The notes under the pieces were generated by a model that searched no databases, was not told the DNA's origin, and was given only the letters and a program-made list of their open reading frames with translations. Source: Pedobacter nutrimenti (GTDB lineage Bacteria; Bacteroidota; Bacteroidia; Sphingobacteriales; Sphingobacteriaceae). From it: a stretch of 64,000 nt of DNA. The stretch covers positions 248,001 to 312,000 of the forward strand of contig NZ_QKLU01000001.1 of the NCBI RefSeq assembly GCF_003208655.1, given 5' to 3'. Below, piece after piece: positions 44,477-54,047 of this stretch (position 1 is the first letter of the stretch; each line of letters opens with the position of its first letter). The position numbers were made by a program, and so were the translations under genes.

Positions 44477-44520
44477 GAAAAATGTTTTTTACAAATTAAC
44501 GGAAATTGAATTGGTAATTA

Positions 44521-44551
44521 TTGCTAATCATCAAAACTTACACTATCTTTG
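44521..44551 (+). promoter_or_regulatory. rpsO promoter
   Basis: TTG at 44521, 20 nt, then TATCTTTG at 44544-44551 fit the Bacteroidota -33/-7 consensus. The transcript would start near 44557, giving a leader of about 40 nt, long enough for the S15 autoregulatory structure known in other bacteria. Confidence 0.75.
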
Positions 44552-44595
44552 CATCCAATTAATTAATTTATAAACACTTTAGTATCATTCAAGAA

Positions 44596-44874
44596 ATGTA
44601 TTTAAGTAAAGAAAAGAAAGCCGAAATCTTTAAACAACACGGCGAAGTAGAAACCAATACTGGTTCTGCAGAAGGTCAGGTAGCGTTATTTACATATCGT
44701 ATTGCGCATTTAACAGAGCATTTAAAGAAAAACCGTAAGGACTTTTCTACTCAGCTGGCTCTTCAAAAACTGGTAGGTAAACGCCGCGGTATTTTGGCAT
44801 ATCTATTCAAAAAAGATATTGAGCGCTATCGTGCTATCATCAAGGCTTTACAGCTAAGGGATATCATCAAATAA
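44596..44874 (+). CDS. rpsO: 30S ribosomal protein S15
   Basis: The 92-residue protein shows the S15 fingerprint: FKQHGEVETNTGSAEGQVAL, then RIAHLTEHLKKNRKDFSTQL and LVGKRRGILAYL. It binds 16S rRNA early in assembly and serves as a translational self-repressor in many bacteria. The pnp gene follows after 116 bp, the classical order, but a terminator hairpin lies between them. Confidence 0.98.
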   Translation: MYLSKEKKAEIFKQHGEVETNTGSAEGQVALFTYRIAHLTEHLKKNRKDFSTQLALQKLVGKRRGILAYLFKKDIERYRAIIKALQLRDIIK

Positions 44875-44890
44875 AAGTACTTATATCGTT

Positions 44891-44920
44891 AAAAGCCATT
44901 CTATAAGGGATGGCTTTTTT
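44891..44920 (+). terminator. Terminator or attenuator between rpsO and pnp
   Basis: AAAAGCCAT (44891-44899) pairs with ATGGCTTTT (44910-44918), followed by more T. The stem is only 9 bp and half A:T, so read-through into pnp is likely. Confidence 0.8.
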
Positions 44921-44990
44921 ACTTTAAAAATAAAATAACCACATAAATCCGGTGTGTAGAAAGAGGAAAACACACCACAACAAGTTTTAA

Positions 44991-47138
44991 ATGAATGTAA
45001 TAAAAAAAGCGTTCGACCTCGGTGACGGAAGAACAATTGAAATCGAAACAGGAAAGTTAGCTAAACAGGCAGATGGTTCTGTCGTTGTCAGAATGGGCGA
45101 TACCATGCTATTGGCCACTGTAGTTTCTACGGTAGGTGCTAAGGCAGGTGTTGATTTTTTACCTTTATCGGTAGATTATCAGGAAAAATATGCCGCTGCA
45201 GGACGTATTCCTGGTGGTTTCCTGCGTCGTGAAGCCAGGTTATCAGATTATGAGGTATTGATCTCGCGTTTGGTTGACCGTGCGTTGCGTCCGATGTTCC
45301 CGGAAGATTATCACTCTGATACACAGGTGATGATTACTTTGATTTCATCTGATAAAAATATAATGCCTGATTGTTTGGCTGGTCTGGCAGCTTCAGCTGC
45401 TATTGCGGTTTCAGATATTCCGTTTAACGGACCAATCTCTGAAGTACGTGTAGCAAAAATTGATGGCAAACTGGTGATCAACCCATACGTTAGTGATTTA
45501 GAGCGTGCAAGCATCGACTTTTTAGTTGCAGGTACAGAAAAAGACATCGTAATGGTAGAGGGTGAGGCCGATGAAATTTCTGAAGTAGAAATGGTCGAAG
45601 CCATTGAGTTTGCACACAAAGCGATCATTGTTCAGGTTCAGGCACAAAAAGAACTTGCAGAGCTGGTTGGTAAAACGGTAAAACGTACTTATTCTCATGA
45701 AGACAGCAACCCGGAATTAAAAGAGCAGGTTTATAAAGCGACTTATGACCAGGTTTATGCTGTTGCTAAAAGCCAGACTTCCAAAGGCGAGCGTGGTGAA
45801 AAATTCGCAGCAATTTTAGAGGAATTTACAGCGACTTTAGGAGAAGAAGTGGATGATGTAACCAGCTTTTTAACTAAAAAATATTTCCATGACGTACAGT
45901 ACGATGCGATCAGGAATTTGGTGTTGGATGAAGGAATGCGTTTGGATGGCCGTGATGTGCGGACCGTACGTCCAATCTGGAGTGAGGTAGGTTATTTGCC
46001 TTCTGCTCACGGTTCTGCGGTATTTACCCGTGGTGAGACCCAGTCTTTAACTACGGTGACTTTAGGATCTAAAGATGATGAGCAAATGATCGACGGTGCT
46101 TTCATTAACGGATACAACAAATTTCTGTTGCATTATAACTTCCCTGGTTTTTCTACTGGCGAGGTTCGTCCCAACAGAGGTGCCGGACGTCGTGAAATTG
46201 GACATGGTAACCTTGCCATGCGTTCTTTGAAAAAAGTATTGCCAGGGCTGGAAGAAAACCCATATACCATCCGTATCGTTTCTGATATCCTGGAATCAAA
46301 CGGTTCGTCTTCTATGGCAACAGTTTGTGCGGGTACTTTAGCGCTGATGGACGCTGGTATTAAAATCAAAGCACCAGTGTCTGGTATTGCAATGGGCTTA
46401 ATCACCGACGAGAAAACAGGTAAATATGCCATCCTTTCTGATATTCTTGGAGATGAGGATCATTTGGGAGATATGGACTTTAAAGTAACCGGTACTGAAA
46501 AAGGTATTGTTGCCTGTCAAATGGACTTAAAGATCAATGGTCTGAAATGGGAAGTGTTGACTGCTGCATTGAAACAAGCCAATGAAGCCCGTTTGCACAT
46601 TCTTAATGAAATGAAGAAAACAATTGAAGTACCACGTGCAGATTACAAAGATCATGCGCCTCGTATTGTTTCTTTAACAATTGATAAAGAATTTATTGGT
46701 GCTGTAATAGGACCAGGTGGAAAAATCATTCAGGAAATGCAACGTGAAACCGGTGCAACCATTTCTATTGAAGAAGTTGGTAACAAAGGTATCGTTGAAG
46801 TTTTCGCGGATAATAAAGCAGCTATTGATGCTGCTGTTGGTCGCATCAATGCGATTGCTGCAAAACCTGAAATTGGTGCAACTTATGAAGGTAAGGTAAA
46901 ATCAATTATGCCATTTGGTGCATTCGTTGAAATTATGCCAGGAAAAGATGGTTTATTGCACATTTCAGAAATAGACTGGACCCGTTTGGAAACAATGGAC
47001 GGTGTATTTAAAGAAGGTGATAAGGTGACCGTTAAATTACTGGATGTAGATAAACAAGGTAAAATGAAACTGTCCAGGAAAGCTTTGATGCCGCGTCCTC
47101 CTAAACCGGAGGCTGCTGCTGAAAACAAACCTGCATAG
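44991..47138 (+). CDS. pnp: Polyribonucleotide nucleotidyltransferase (PNPase)
   Basis: The 715-residue enzyme degrades RNA with phosphate from the 3' end. Two RNase PH domains (about 5-230 and 310-540) flank the helical domain. A KH domain ([17 protein letters not shown] near 564) and an S1 domain ([20 protein letters not shown] near 631) follow. The N-terminal RRE and LRPMFPED elements of the family are present ([20 protein letters not shown]). Length is typical. A strong terminator follows the stop codon. Confidence 0.98.
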   Translation: MNVIKKAFDLGDGRTIEIETGKLAKQADGSVVVRMGDTMLLATVVSTVGAKAGVDFLPLSVDYQEKYAAAGRIPGGFLRREARLSDYEVLISRLVDRALRPMFPEDYHSDTQVMITLISSDKNIMPDCLAGLAASAAIAVSDIPFNGPISEVRVAKIDGKLVINPYVSDLERASIDFLVAGTEKDIVMVEGEADEISEVEMVEAIEFAHKAIIVQVQAQKELAELVGKTVKRTYSHEDSNPELKEQVYKATYDQVYAVAKSQTSKGERGEKFAAILEEFTATLGEEVDDVTSFLTKKYFHDVQYDAIRNLVLDEGMRLDGRDVRTVRPIWSEVGYLPSAHGSAVFTRGETQSLTTVTLGSKDDEQMIDGAFINGYNKFLLHYNFPGFSTGEVRPNRGAGRREIGHGNLAMRSLKKVLPGLEENPYTIRIVSDILESNGSSSMATVCAGTLALMDAGIKIKAPVSGIAMGLITDEKTGKYAILSDILGDEDHLGDMDFKVTGTEKGIVACQMDLKINGLKWEVLTAALKQANEARLHILNEMKKTIEVPRADYKDHAPRIVSLTIDKEFIGAVIGPGGKIIQEMQRETGATISIEEVGNKGIVEVFADNKAAIDAAVGRINAIAAKPEIGATYEGKVKSIMPFGAFVEIMPGKDGLLHISEIDWTRLETMDGVFKEGDKVTVKLLDVDKQGKMKLSRKALMPRPPKPEAAAENKPA

Positions 47139-47152
47139 TCTACGACAATTAT

Positions 47153-47179
47153 AAAAACCCCGCCCTGGCGGGGTTTTTT
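47153..47179 (+). terminator. pnp terminator
   Basis: AAAAACCCCGCC and GGCGGGGTTTTT pair perfectly (12 bp) across a 2-nt loop and run into T6, a strong intrinsic terminator 15 bp after the pnp stop. Confidence 0.92.
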
Positions 47180-47272
47180 GCTTTAAAGTTTTCTTTATCT
47201 TTACTGCACAAAACCAATGGTGCAGTTTGCTTGAAGACAAATGAACCAAATCACACAATTGAAAAATAAAAG

Positions 47273-47944
47273 ATGAAACCTATAATTGCCCCATCCGTGC
47301 TTTCTGCTGATTTTGCCAACCTTCAGCGCGATATAGAAATGATGAATTCAAGTGAGGCCGACTGGTTTCATGTTGATGTTATGGACGGGGTTTTTGTACC
47401 CAATATTTCCTTTGGTTTTCCGGTGATGGAAGCCATTAAAAAATATGCGGTAAAGCCATTGGATGTGCACTTAATGATCGTTAATCCCGATCAGTATATA
47501 GAGCGCTTTGCCCAGGCAGGGGCCACTGGTATTACCGTTCATTATGAAGCTTGTGTGCATTTGCACAGGACCGTTCAATCTATTCATCAGTCCGGATGTA
47601 AAGCCGGAGTTGCGATTAACCCCCATACTCCAGTTGAATTGTTAAAAGATATTTTATCCGATCTGGACCTGGTACTGGTCATGTCCGTTAACCCTGGTTT
47701 TGGGGGTCAGAAATTCATTCCCAACACCTTGTCCAAGGTAAAGGAACTTAGGGCAATGGCTGCCAGGTTAAACCCCGACTTGATTATAGAAGTTGATGGT
47801 GGCGTTGGGATACAAAATATAGAAAGCCTTATTCAGGCGGGTGCAAATGCTTTTGTTGCCGGTAATGCTGTTTTTGCTGCTGAATCGCCTTCAAAAATGA
47901 TTTCTGATTTGAAAAATATTTCTGTCGGGGACATTCGGATCTGA
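47273..47944 (+). CDS. rpe: Ribulose-phosphate 3-epimerase
   Basis: The 223-residue TIM-barrel enzyme shows IAPSVLSADFANL at the start, HVDVMDGVFVPNI near 33 and DVHLMI near 66, with metal ligands His33, Asp35 and His67 plus the catalytic Asp in EVDGGVG near residue 177. VMSVNPGFGGQKF near 140 completes the phosphate site. It acts in the pentose phosphate pathway, interconverting ribulose and xylulose 5-phosphates. It stands alone. A TATCTTTA element near 47196 may be part of its promoter. Confidence 0.97.
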   Translation: MKPIIAPSVLSADFANLQRDIEMMNSSEADWFHVDVMDGVFVPNISFGFPVMEAIKKYAVKPLDVHLMIVNPDQYIERFAQAGATGITVHYEACVHLHRTVQSIHQSGCKAGVAINPHTPVELLKDILSDLDLVLVMSVNPGFGGQKFIPNTLSKVKELRAMAARLNPDLIIEVDGGVGIQNIESLIQAGANAFVAGNAVFAAESPSKMISDLKNISVGDIRI

Positions 47945-48121
47945 CTTGAAAAAATCTGATTAATGCCATCGGAAAGCGCCTGTTTTCCGGGGATATCCTG
48001 CTGCGTTTCTCTCTTGTTTTGAGGGCTGGTTTTATTGAAAAAAATGCTGTTAAAGTTTAAGATTAGTGTCCGATTACTAATTTAAAACTATTACATTTAC
48101 GCTCAATAAAATAGTATAAAC

Positions 48122-49186
48122 ATGAGACATAATTTTGGCGCAGGCCCCTGTATTTTACCTCAGGAAGTATTTAAACAAGCATCCAGGGCGGTTTTAGATT
48201 TCAAAGACGGCTTATCTATACTGGAGATTTCGCACCGTACACCAGAGTTCGAGGGTGTAGTGGAAGAAGCCGGAAAATTAGTGAAAGAATTGCTGAATGT
48301 GCCTGAAGGTTATTCGGTATTGTTTCTACAGGGTGGTGCCAGTTTACAGTTTGCAATGGTTCCTATGAATTTGTTGCCTGAAGGTAAAACGGCAAGTTAT
48401 CTGGAGACTGGGGTTTGGGCAAATAAAGCAATTAAGGAGGTCGCGACTTTCGGAAAAGCAAATATTGTCGCTTCATCGAAAGACTCAAATTACACTTTTA
48501 TTCCTAAGGATTTTACAATCCCTGAGGACAGCGCTTATTTTCACTGCACATCAAACAATACGATCTATGGAACAGAAATGTTCTCTGTTCCTAAAACAAA
48601 TGTGCCTGTGGTTTGTGACATGTCTTCAGATATTATGAGCAGAGTGGTTGATGTCTCTGAGTATGATCTGATCTATGCTGGTGCGCAAAAAAATATAGGC
48701 CCCGCAGGACTGACTGTGGTGATTGTAAAAGATGAAATACTTGGAAAGACGGATAGAAAAATCCCTTCCATGCTCGATTATAAAGTTCATATTGAAGGTG
48801 GGTCCATGTACAATACCCCTCCTGTATTTTCTATCTATGTAGCCATGTTAAATTTGAGGTGGTTAAAGTCTAAAGGTGGCGTTGCTGAAATTGAAAAAGA
48901 AAATATTGCAAAAGCGAATGCTTTATATACAGAAATCGACAGAAATCCATTGTTTAAAGGAACTTGTGCGGTAGAGGACCGATCCAGAATGAATGTTTGT
49001 TTTGTAATGAACAATCCGGATCTGGAAAAACCTTTCCTGAAGTTTGCTGAAGATAATGGTATTGAAGGAATAAAAGGACACAGAAGTGTAGGAGGGTTCA
49101 GGGCCTCCATGTATAATGCATTGCCGATTACCAGTGTACATGCTTTAATTGAATTAATGCAGGAATTTGCAGAAAAACACCAATAA
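48122..49186 (+). CDS. serC: Phosphoserine aminotransferase
   Basis: The 354-residue PLP enzyme carries the opening [14 protein letters not shown] and the PLP lysine Lys190 in [18 protein letters not shown] near 37 and RASMYNALP near 326 contribute to substrate binding. It transfers the amino group from glutamate to 3-phosphohydroxypyruvate (serine) and may also serve vitamin B6 synthesis. serA starts 9 bp downstream, so the two are co-transcribed in reverse pathway order. Confidence 0.97.
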   Translation: MRHNFGAGPCILPQEVFKQASRAVLDFKDGLSILEISHRTPEFEGVVEEAGKLVKELLNVPEGYSVLFLQGGASLQFAMVPMNLLPEGKTASYLETGVWANKAIKEVATFGKANIVASSKDSNYTFIPKDFTIPEDSAYFHCTSNNTIYGTEMFSVPKTNVPVVCDMSSDIMSRVVDVSEYDLIYAGAQKNIGPAGLTVVIVKDEILGKTDRKIPSMLDYKVHIEGGSMYNTPPVFSIYVAMLNLRWLKSKGGVAEIEKENIAKANALYTEIDRNPLFKGTCAVEDRSRMNVCFVMNNPDLEKPFLKFAEDNGIEGIKGHRSVGGFRASMYNALPITSVHALIELMQEFAEKHQ

Positions 49187-49195
49187 ATTAGATTA

Positions 49196-50146
49196 ATGAT
49201 AAAGATACTCGCAAACGACGGGATAGATCCCGTTGGTAAATCGTTGTTAGAACAAGCTGGTTTTGTTGTAGATACAGAAACAGTTCCTCAGGATAAACTT
49301 GCCCAGGCCCTTAAAAATTACGACGGTTTAACGGTGAGAAGTGCTACAAAAGTCCGTCAGGACCTGATCGACCAATGTCCAAACCTTAAACTGATTGGAC
49401 GTGGCGGGGTTGGTATGGACAATATTGATGTGGAATATGCCAGAAGTAAAGGACTGGCTGTTGTAAATACGCCTGCTGCATCTTCATTGTCTGTTGCGGA
49501 ACTGGTTTTTGCTCATTTGTTCACTGGTATCCGTTTTTTACAGGATGCGAACAGAAAAATGCCTTTGGAAGGGAATACCAATTTCAATAACCTGAAAAAA
49601 GCTTATGCAAAAGGAATTGAACTTAAAGGTAAAACCCTTGGTGTAATTGGTTTTGGCAGAATTGGCCGTGAAACTGTTGCGATTGGCCTTAGACTGGGAA
49701 TGAATGTTCTGGCCTATGACCTTTATCCATTTAGTGGAAATATAAGTTTATCTTTCCAGGGCGGGGTATCTGTTGATATTCCGGTGCAGACGGTCTCTTT
49801 GGAAGAAGTCATTGAAAAAAGTGATTTCATTAGCTTGCATACACCTTTCGCGGATCAACCGATTCTTGGTGCAGCGGAATTTGGCCGGATGAAACAGGGT
49901 GTTGGTATTGTCAACTGCTCAAGAGGTGGAACAATAGACGAGCAGGCACTGATTTCGGCTTTGGATAGTGGAAAGGTTGCTTTTGCCGGATTGGATGTTT
50001 TTGATCATGAACCTACTCCGGAGCAAGCCCTACTCAACCACCCTAAAATTTCCCTGACCCCTCATATTGGTGCTTCTACCAACGAGGCCCAGGAAAGAAT
50101 CGGAACAGAACTTGCGAATTTAATTATCGCACATTTTAACAAATAA
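49196..50146 (+). CDS. serA: D-3-phosphoglycerate dehydrogenase (short form, no ACT domain)
   Basis: The 316-residue D-2-hydroxyacid dehydrogenase has TVRSATKVR near 48, the NAD motif GVIGFGRIGRETVAIG near 149 and active-site residues in NCSRGGTIDEQ and TPHIGASTNE. At 316 residues it lacks the C-terminal ACT domain that gives serine feedback control in E. coli SerA, so regulation must be elsewhere. serC lies just upstream and a DUF1015 gene just downstream, the usual Bacteroidota order for serine synthesis. Confidence 0.93.
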   Translation: MIKILANDGIDPVGKSLLEQAGFVVDTETVPQDKLAQALKNYDGLTVRSATKVRQDLIDQCPNLKLIGRGGVGMDNIDVEYARSKGLAVVNTPAASSLSVAELVFAHLFTGIRFLQDANRKMPLEGNTNFNNLKKAYAKGIELKGKTLGVIGFGRIGRETVAIGLRLGMNVLAYDLYPFSGNISLSFQGGVSVDIPVQTVSLEEVIEKSDFISLHTPFADQPILGAAEFGRMKQGVGIVNCSRGGTIDEQALISALDSGKVAFAGLDVFDHEPTPEQALLNHPKISLTPHIGASTNEAQERIGTELANLIIAHFNK

Positions 50147-50154
50147 TAGAAATC

Positions 50155-50182
50155 ATAAAGGGCCCCTGTAAGGGCCCTTTAT
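50155..50182 (+). terminator. Terminator hairpin after serA
   Basis: ATAAAGGGCCC (50155-50165) pairs perfectly with GGGCCCTTTAT (50172-50182). The T run is short. The DUF1015 gene starts 16 bp further, so termination is probably partial or the hairpin guards the serA mRNA end. Confidence 0.8.
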
Positions 50183-50197
50183 TGGTTATTGATCTCC

Positions 50198-51442
50198 ATG
50201 CCAAATATAAGACCTTTTAATGCTTTAATTCCTGCGGTGCAGCTTCAGGAAAAGATTGTCACACGTCCTCTGGAGGATTACAGTGTCGGGGAAGCGAAAT
50301 TAATTGCTTCTGAAAATGATTGCAGTTTTTTGCATTTGATTAACCCTGAGCTTGAAAATCCTTATTTAAGGGGTACACGGCAGGAACTGATTTTTAAAAG
50401 GATAGGAGAGAACGTGGATACTTTTTTAGAACGGAAAGTATTGGTAAAGCTGGACCGGCCTGCCGTATTCGTTTACCGGGTTATCCATGATGGCCTGCTG
50501 CAAACCGGTATCTGGACACTTACCCATATTAATGATTACCTGGAGGGAAACATTAAAAAACATGAACATACGGTAGAGAGAAGGGAACGGCTGCTTGCAG
50601 ACTACCTGCAGCAGACAGGGCTGGATGCAAATCCGGTGCTGATTACCTACCACCCCGATCCGGTTATAGAAGAAATCATAGGCAAACACCTGCTGGAAAC
50701 GCCTTTGCTTGACTTTTGCTTTAAAGATGGGACCCAGCACCAACTATGGGCCATTACAGGGGCCACTGAGATAGAAAGACTGGTTGAAGCCTTTGCAACA
50801 ATGCCCTCTGTTTATATTGCAGACGGACACCACAGGATTGCCTCTATGGCAAAAATGGGTTTGCATAAAAAACACCTGCAGGGAGAGAGACATCAGGGCA
50901 CCGAACTGTATAATTTCTTTACGACAGTGTACATGAGCACTGCAGAGGTAAAGGTCCTGGAATTTAACCGGCTTGTACGTGACCTTGGTGCTTTAAGTGA
51001 AGGGGATTTTATGGAAAGCATTAAAATTTCTTTTCACATTGAAACGGCTTCAGAACTTGTGAAACCTGCTGTACTGCATGAAATCGGAATGTATTTTAAT
51101 GGTCAATGGTACAAGTTAAAACCTAAAAAGGGCTGCTTCGATGAAAAAAATCCGGTGGAAGTACTTGATGTAAGTATTTTGCAGAACCTGATCCTGGAAC
51201 CCCTACTGTCCATTGATGATCCAAGAACAGATGCCAGGATTACCTTTAGCGGTGGGCGGATTCCTGTATCTAAATTACAGGAACAGGTAGATAATGGTTT
51301 GTTTAAAATTGCTTTTACTTTGTTCCCGACATCAGTAGAGCAGCTGATTGCTGTTGCAGATGCAAATGGGGTAATGCCTCCTAAATCCACCTGGGTAGAA
51401 CCTAAATTTCTGGTCGGCTTGATTACCAATTATTTTAACTAA
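50198..51442 (+). CDS. DUF1015 family protein
   Basis: From MPNIRPFNALIP the protein has 414 residues (an in-frame TTG lies three codons earlier). It shows YIADGHHRIASMAKMGL near 208, the DUF1015 core with HHR, and RPFNALIP at the start. The family is of unknown biochemistry but is often found with serine biosynthesis genes, as here, and some members have been proposed to act on phosphoserine-related metabolites or as kinases. A serine-linked role is inferred from context alone. Confidence 0.85.
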   Translation: MPNIRPFNALIPAVQLQEKIVTRPLEDYSVGEAKLIASENDCSFLHLINPELENPYLRGTRQELIFKRIGENVDTFLERKVLVKLDRPAVFVYRVIHDGLLQTGIWTLTHINDYLEGNIKKHEHTVERRERLLADYLQQTGLDANPVLITYHPDPVIEEIIGKHLLETPLLDFCFKDGTQHQLWAITGATEIERLVEAFATMPSVYIADGHHRIASMAKMGLHKKHLQGERHQGTELYNFFTTVYMSTAEVKVLEFNRLVRDLGALSEGDFMESIKISFHIETASELVKPAVLHEIGMYFNGQWYKLKPKKGCFDEKNPVEVLDVSILQNLILEPLLSIDDPRTDARITFSGGRIPVSKLQEQVDNGLFKIAFTLFPTSVEQLIAVADANGVMPPKSTWVEPKFLVGLITNYFN

Positions 51443-51590
51443 GGAAGCGGGTCAGTGCCCAATACCTGTATCCCAGTATAAGTTTTTGAAAAGGGCTCAG
51501 TTTAAAAGGATCCTTCTTGGAGTAACTTGGAAGCAGGGCGTTATTTAACCTGACCAGTATTTTGAAAAATATCTTCAGGAGACCGGTCAT
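51435..51590 (-). CDS. Conserved small basic protein (51 residues)
   Basis: An ATG at 51590 preceded by a perfect GGAGG (51600-51596) opens a 51-codon frame: MTGLLKIFFKILVRLNNALL and then a basic tail with LPSYSKKDPFKLSPFQKL and LGYRYWALTRFLS. Short proteins with this layout (hydrophobic N-terminus, LPS..SKKD and a W/Y-rich C-terminus) occur throughout Bacteroidota, sometimes mislabelled as SsrA-binding protein. It lies 3 bp after a coiled-coil protein gene and overlaps DUF1015 by 8 bp. Function unknown. Confidence 0.72.
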   Translation of the reverse strand: MTGLLKIFFKILVRLNNALLPSYSKKDPFKLSPFQKLILGYRYWALTRFLS

Positions 51591-51593
51591 GAT

Positions 51594-52115
51594 TTACCTC
51601 CTTATTTTTTTGATTTTCATCCATAAGATATAGACCGCACTCAACAGCAGAAGCACTAAAAAGGCGGTAACATACTGCCATATGCGGGTTTGTCCCTGTT
51701 GTTTTTCAGCTTCCTGCTTTAGTTGCTGGTTTTTATCCTGCAATTTTTTAATGGCCAGCATATAACGCTGTATCCGGTCATTGTTAATTAATGCTGTATT
51801 TTGTACCTGTTGCACCTGTACATCTTTATATTCCATTAATACTTTCAGTTCCCTGAAAATATTGTTGTCATTTAAGGCGATTTGTCTTAAAATCTCATTG
51901 GAATTTTTAATGTCGTTTTTGGTTTGAAAACCAAAAATTCCGGTTCTTGCGTTAAGGCTTTGTTCGTATTGACCAAATTTTGCGCTCCGCTGCGCAAGCA
52001 AAGTATTAATTTTTACACGTTGCAACTGATAGGCGGTGCTGTCGTCCTGTGCCATGGAGTTCAAAGAAACTACAACAAATAAGAGCAGCAGCAGGGGTTT
52101 AATTTGTTTAATCAT
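51594..52115 (-). CDS. Exported coiled-coil protein with C-terminal membrane anchor
   Basis: The 173-residue protein has a signal peptide (residues 1-22, ending LNSMAQDD), a mostly helical middle (about 30-145) with heptad-like leucines and many Gln residues, and a transmembrane helix near 147-166 followed by a basic tail (MKIKKIRR). It would therefore sit in the inner membrane with most of it outside the cytoplasm. I do not recognise the family. It is followed directly by the 51-residue protein. Confidence 0.65.
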   Translation of the reverse strand: MIKQIKPLLLLLFVVVSLNSMAQDDSTAYQLQRVKINTLLAQRSAKFGQYEQSLNARTGIFGFQTKNDIKNSNEILRQIALNDNNIFRELKVLMEYKDVQVQQVQNTALINNDRIQRYMLAIKKLQDKNQQLKQEAEKQQGQTRIWQYVTAFLVLLLLSAVYILWMKIKKIRR

Positions 52116-52174
52116 TCTTTTATTATAGAAGCAAATTTTATGCCTTAAACCTGCTGTTAAAGTTCTTTACAGCC

Positions 52175-52954
52175 CTAAGGATGAAATTCTACCCGTACAA
52201 TGTCTCCTAAATGGAGGCCAAGTAAACCACTGGCTTTGCCTTTATTTATGGCAATTTCCAGGTGATTGCTAATGCCAAACAGACAGAGTTTTTCTCCTTC
52301 GGGGACCTCATTATAGTGCCAGCTGAGCTGGGTGATGGTTTCACTTTTTCTAAAATAAAGGGTAAAATCCCGGTTGCGCTGTACCTTTGTGAAAAGGTCT
52401 TTGGTAATATTGGTAATGACGTTGCTAAAGGTGTCTATATAGATCACGCTTCCCCGGATGATGTCTCGTTCTATTACAGGATGCAAAAGCATGCGTTCTT
52501 CAATGTTTTCAGTGGGTACACCAATGTCTTTTAGCTTGTTGCCTTTGGCCAGGTGTACCGCTGCTTTAACAAAAATATCCACCAATGGAAAATGGAGGTA
52601 CTTAAGGTCCTGCATAATATTCAATTCTACCAGTTCTTCGGGTTTGTGGTCAAACAACAAAGAGAAAATGCCATTATCTGCACCGACAAAAAAATGATCG
52701 TTATATTTTAAGGCAATGTATTTGGTGTTTTCACTAAAGACAGAATCAATACCAATCAGATGTACGGTTCCCTTAGGAAAATAAGGATAAACATTTTTTA
52801 GAACGAATGCCGCGTAGGAAATATTAAAGGAAGGGACCTCATGGGTGATATCAACAATATTGACTGTAGGCAAGATACTCAGGATACTACCTTTTAAAGC
52901 AGCCTGATAGAAATCTTTGGAACCTAAATCTGTCGTTAAAGTGATAATGGCCAT
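52175..52954 (-). CDS. SAM hydroxide adenosyltransferase (DUF62, fluorinase-like family)
   Basis: I start it at MAIITLTTDLGSKDFYQAAL (259 residues). An ATG 20 codons earlier adds a non-conserved basic stretch. The opening is the family mark, and VDITHEVPSFNISYAAFVL and GADNGIFSLLF near 100 are also typical. This family splits S-adenosylmethionine with water into adenosine and methionine. True fluorinases and chlorinases differ in a loop that cannot be judged here, so the hydrolase is the likeliest activity. It diverges from phoH. Confidence 0.88.
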   Translation of the reverse strand: MAIITLTTDLGSKDFYQAALKGSILSILPTVNIVDITHEVPSFNISYAAFVLKNVYPYFPKGTVHLIGIDSVFSENTKYIALKYNDHFFVGADNGIFSLLFDHKPEELVELNIMQDLKYLHFPLVDIFVKAAVHLAKGNKLKDIGVPTENIEERMLLHPVIERDIIRGSVIYIDTFSNVITNITKDLFTKVQRNRDFTLYFRKSETITQLSWHYNEVPEGEKLCLFGISNHLEIAINKGKASGLLGLHLGDIVRVEFHP

Positions 52955-53056
52955 TAAAAATTGAATATTTATTCTTAACCTTGCGTAAGCGGCAAATCGC
53001 CTACAAATATTCAATTTTTATATCAAAATATACACCTATATCTAAAAAACAATATT

Positions 53057-54019
53057 TTGAACGAATTAAAACTAACACTGGAATCGGTAGATCCGGCACA
53101 ATTTTGGGGAACCAACAATGAGCATTATGAGTTGATCAAACATGCTTTTCCGAAACTTAAAATTGTTGCCAGAGGAAATGAAGTAAAGGTATTGGGTGAG
53201 GAGCAGGAACTTAGCATTTTTGAGCTTAAGTTTAACCAGTTGATCCGGCATTTGGAGCAGTATAGCTCTTTAAGTCCGAATGAAGTGGAGTCTGTTTTGT
53301 CTATCCGTAAGAAGGCGGCAGAAGCTGAGCCTGCCCCGGAAAAAAATAATTCTGGAGGCGGCGAGGTGATTGTTTTCGGTACCAATGGCCTGATGGTAAA
53401 AGCACGTACGGCCAATCAGCGGAAAATGGTAGACAGTATTGTAAAGAATGATGTTTTGTTTGCAATTGGACCAGCCGGAACCGGTAAAACCTATACTGCT
53501 GTCGCTTTGGCTGTAAGGGCATTGAAAAATAAAGAAATCAAACGGATCATTCTCACCCGGCCTGCGGTAGAAGCAGGAGAAAGCCTTGGCTTTTTGCCTG
53601 GAGACCTGAAAGAGAAGGTAGATCCCTATTTGCGCCCTTTGTACGATGCACTTGATGATATGATTCCTGCAGAAAAACTAAAGCTTTATCTGGAGAACAG
53701 GACGATCGAAATTGCGCCCCTGGCCTTTATGAGGGGAAGAACGCTTGACAATTGTTTTGTGATCCTGGATGAAGCCCAAAATGCAACGGATTTACAGTTA
53801 AAGATGTTTTTGACCAGGATGGGGCCAACTGCAAAATTTATTGTTACGGGTGATGTGACACAGGTGGACTTACCCAAAAAACAAATGTCAGGTTTGTACA
53901 ATGCATTAAGGATCCTGGACGACATACCAGGCATTGACATCATCTATCTTACCGGTGAAGATGTGGTCCGGCATAAACTTGTAAAAAGAATTTTAAAGGC
54001 TTACGGCGATATTCAGTAA
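53057..54019 (+). CDS. PhoH-like ATPase (YbeZ family)
   Basis: The 320-residue protein starts with TTG (no ATG in frame nearby) and then NELKLTLESVDP. It carries Walker A GPAGTGKT at 138-145, Walker B VILDEAQNA near 233, and TGDVTQVDLP near 272. YbeZ-type PhoH proteins act with the endonuclease YbeY and ribosomes in rRNA handling. The next gene, purC, begins 10-28 bp downstream and shares its transcript. Confidence 0.93.
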   Translation: MNELKLTLESVDPAQFWGTNNEHYELIKHAFPKLKIVARGNEVKVLGEEQELSIFELKFNQLIRHLEQYSSLSPNEVESVLSIRKKAAEAEPAPEKNNSGGGEVIVFGTNGLMVKARTANQRKMVDSIVKNDVLFAIGPAGTGKTYTAVALAVRALKNKEIKRIILTRPAVEAGESLGFLPGDLKEKVDPYLRPLYDALDDMIPAEKLKLYLENRTIEIAPLAFMRGRTLDNCFVILDEAQNATDLQLKMFLTRMGPTAKFIVTGDVTQVDLPKKQMSGLYNALRILDDIPGIDIIYLTGEDVVRHKLVKRILKAYGDIQ

Positions 54020-54047
54020 ATAATAATAAATGCCATTTGGCGAAACA

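Noticed and set aside
52175-52954. Possible halogenase from the fluorinase-like family
   Set aside because: Most members, including those of Bacteroidota, hydrolyse SAM with water. I see no sign of a halide site.
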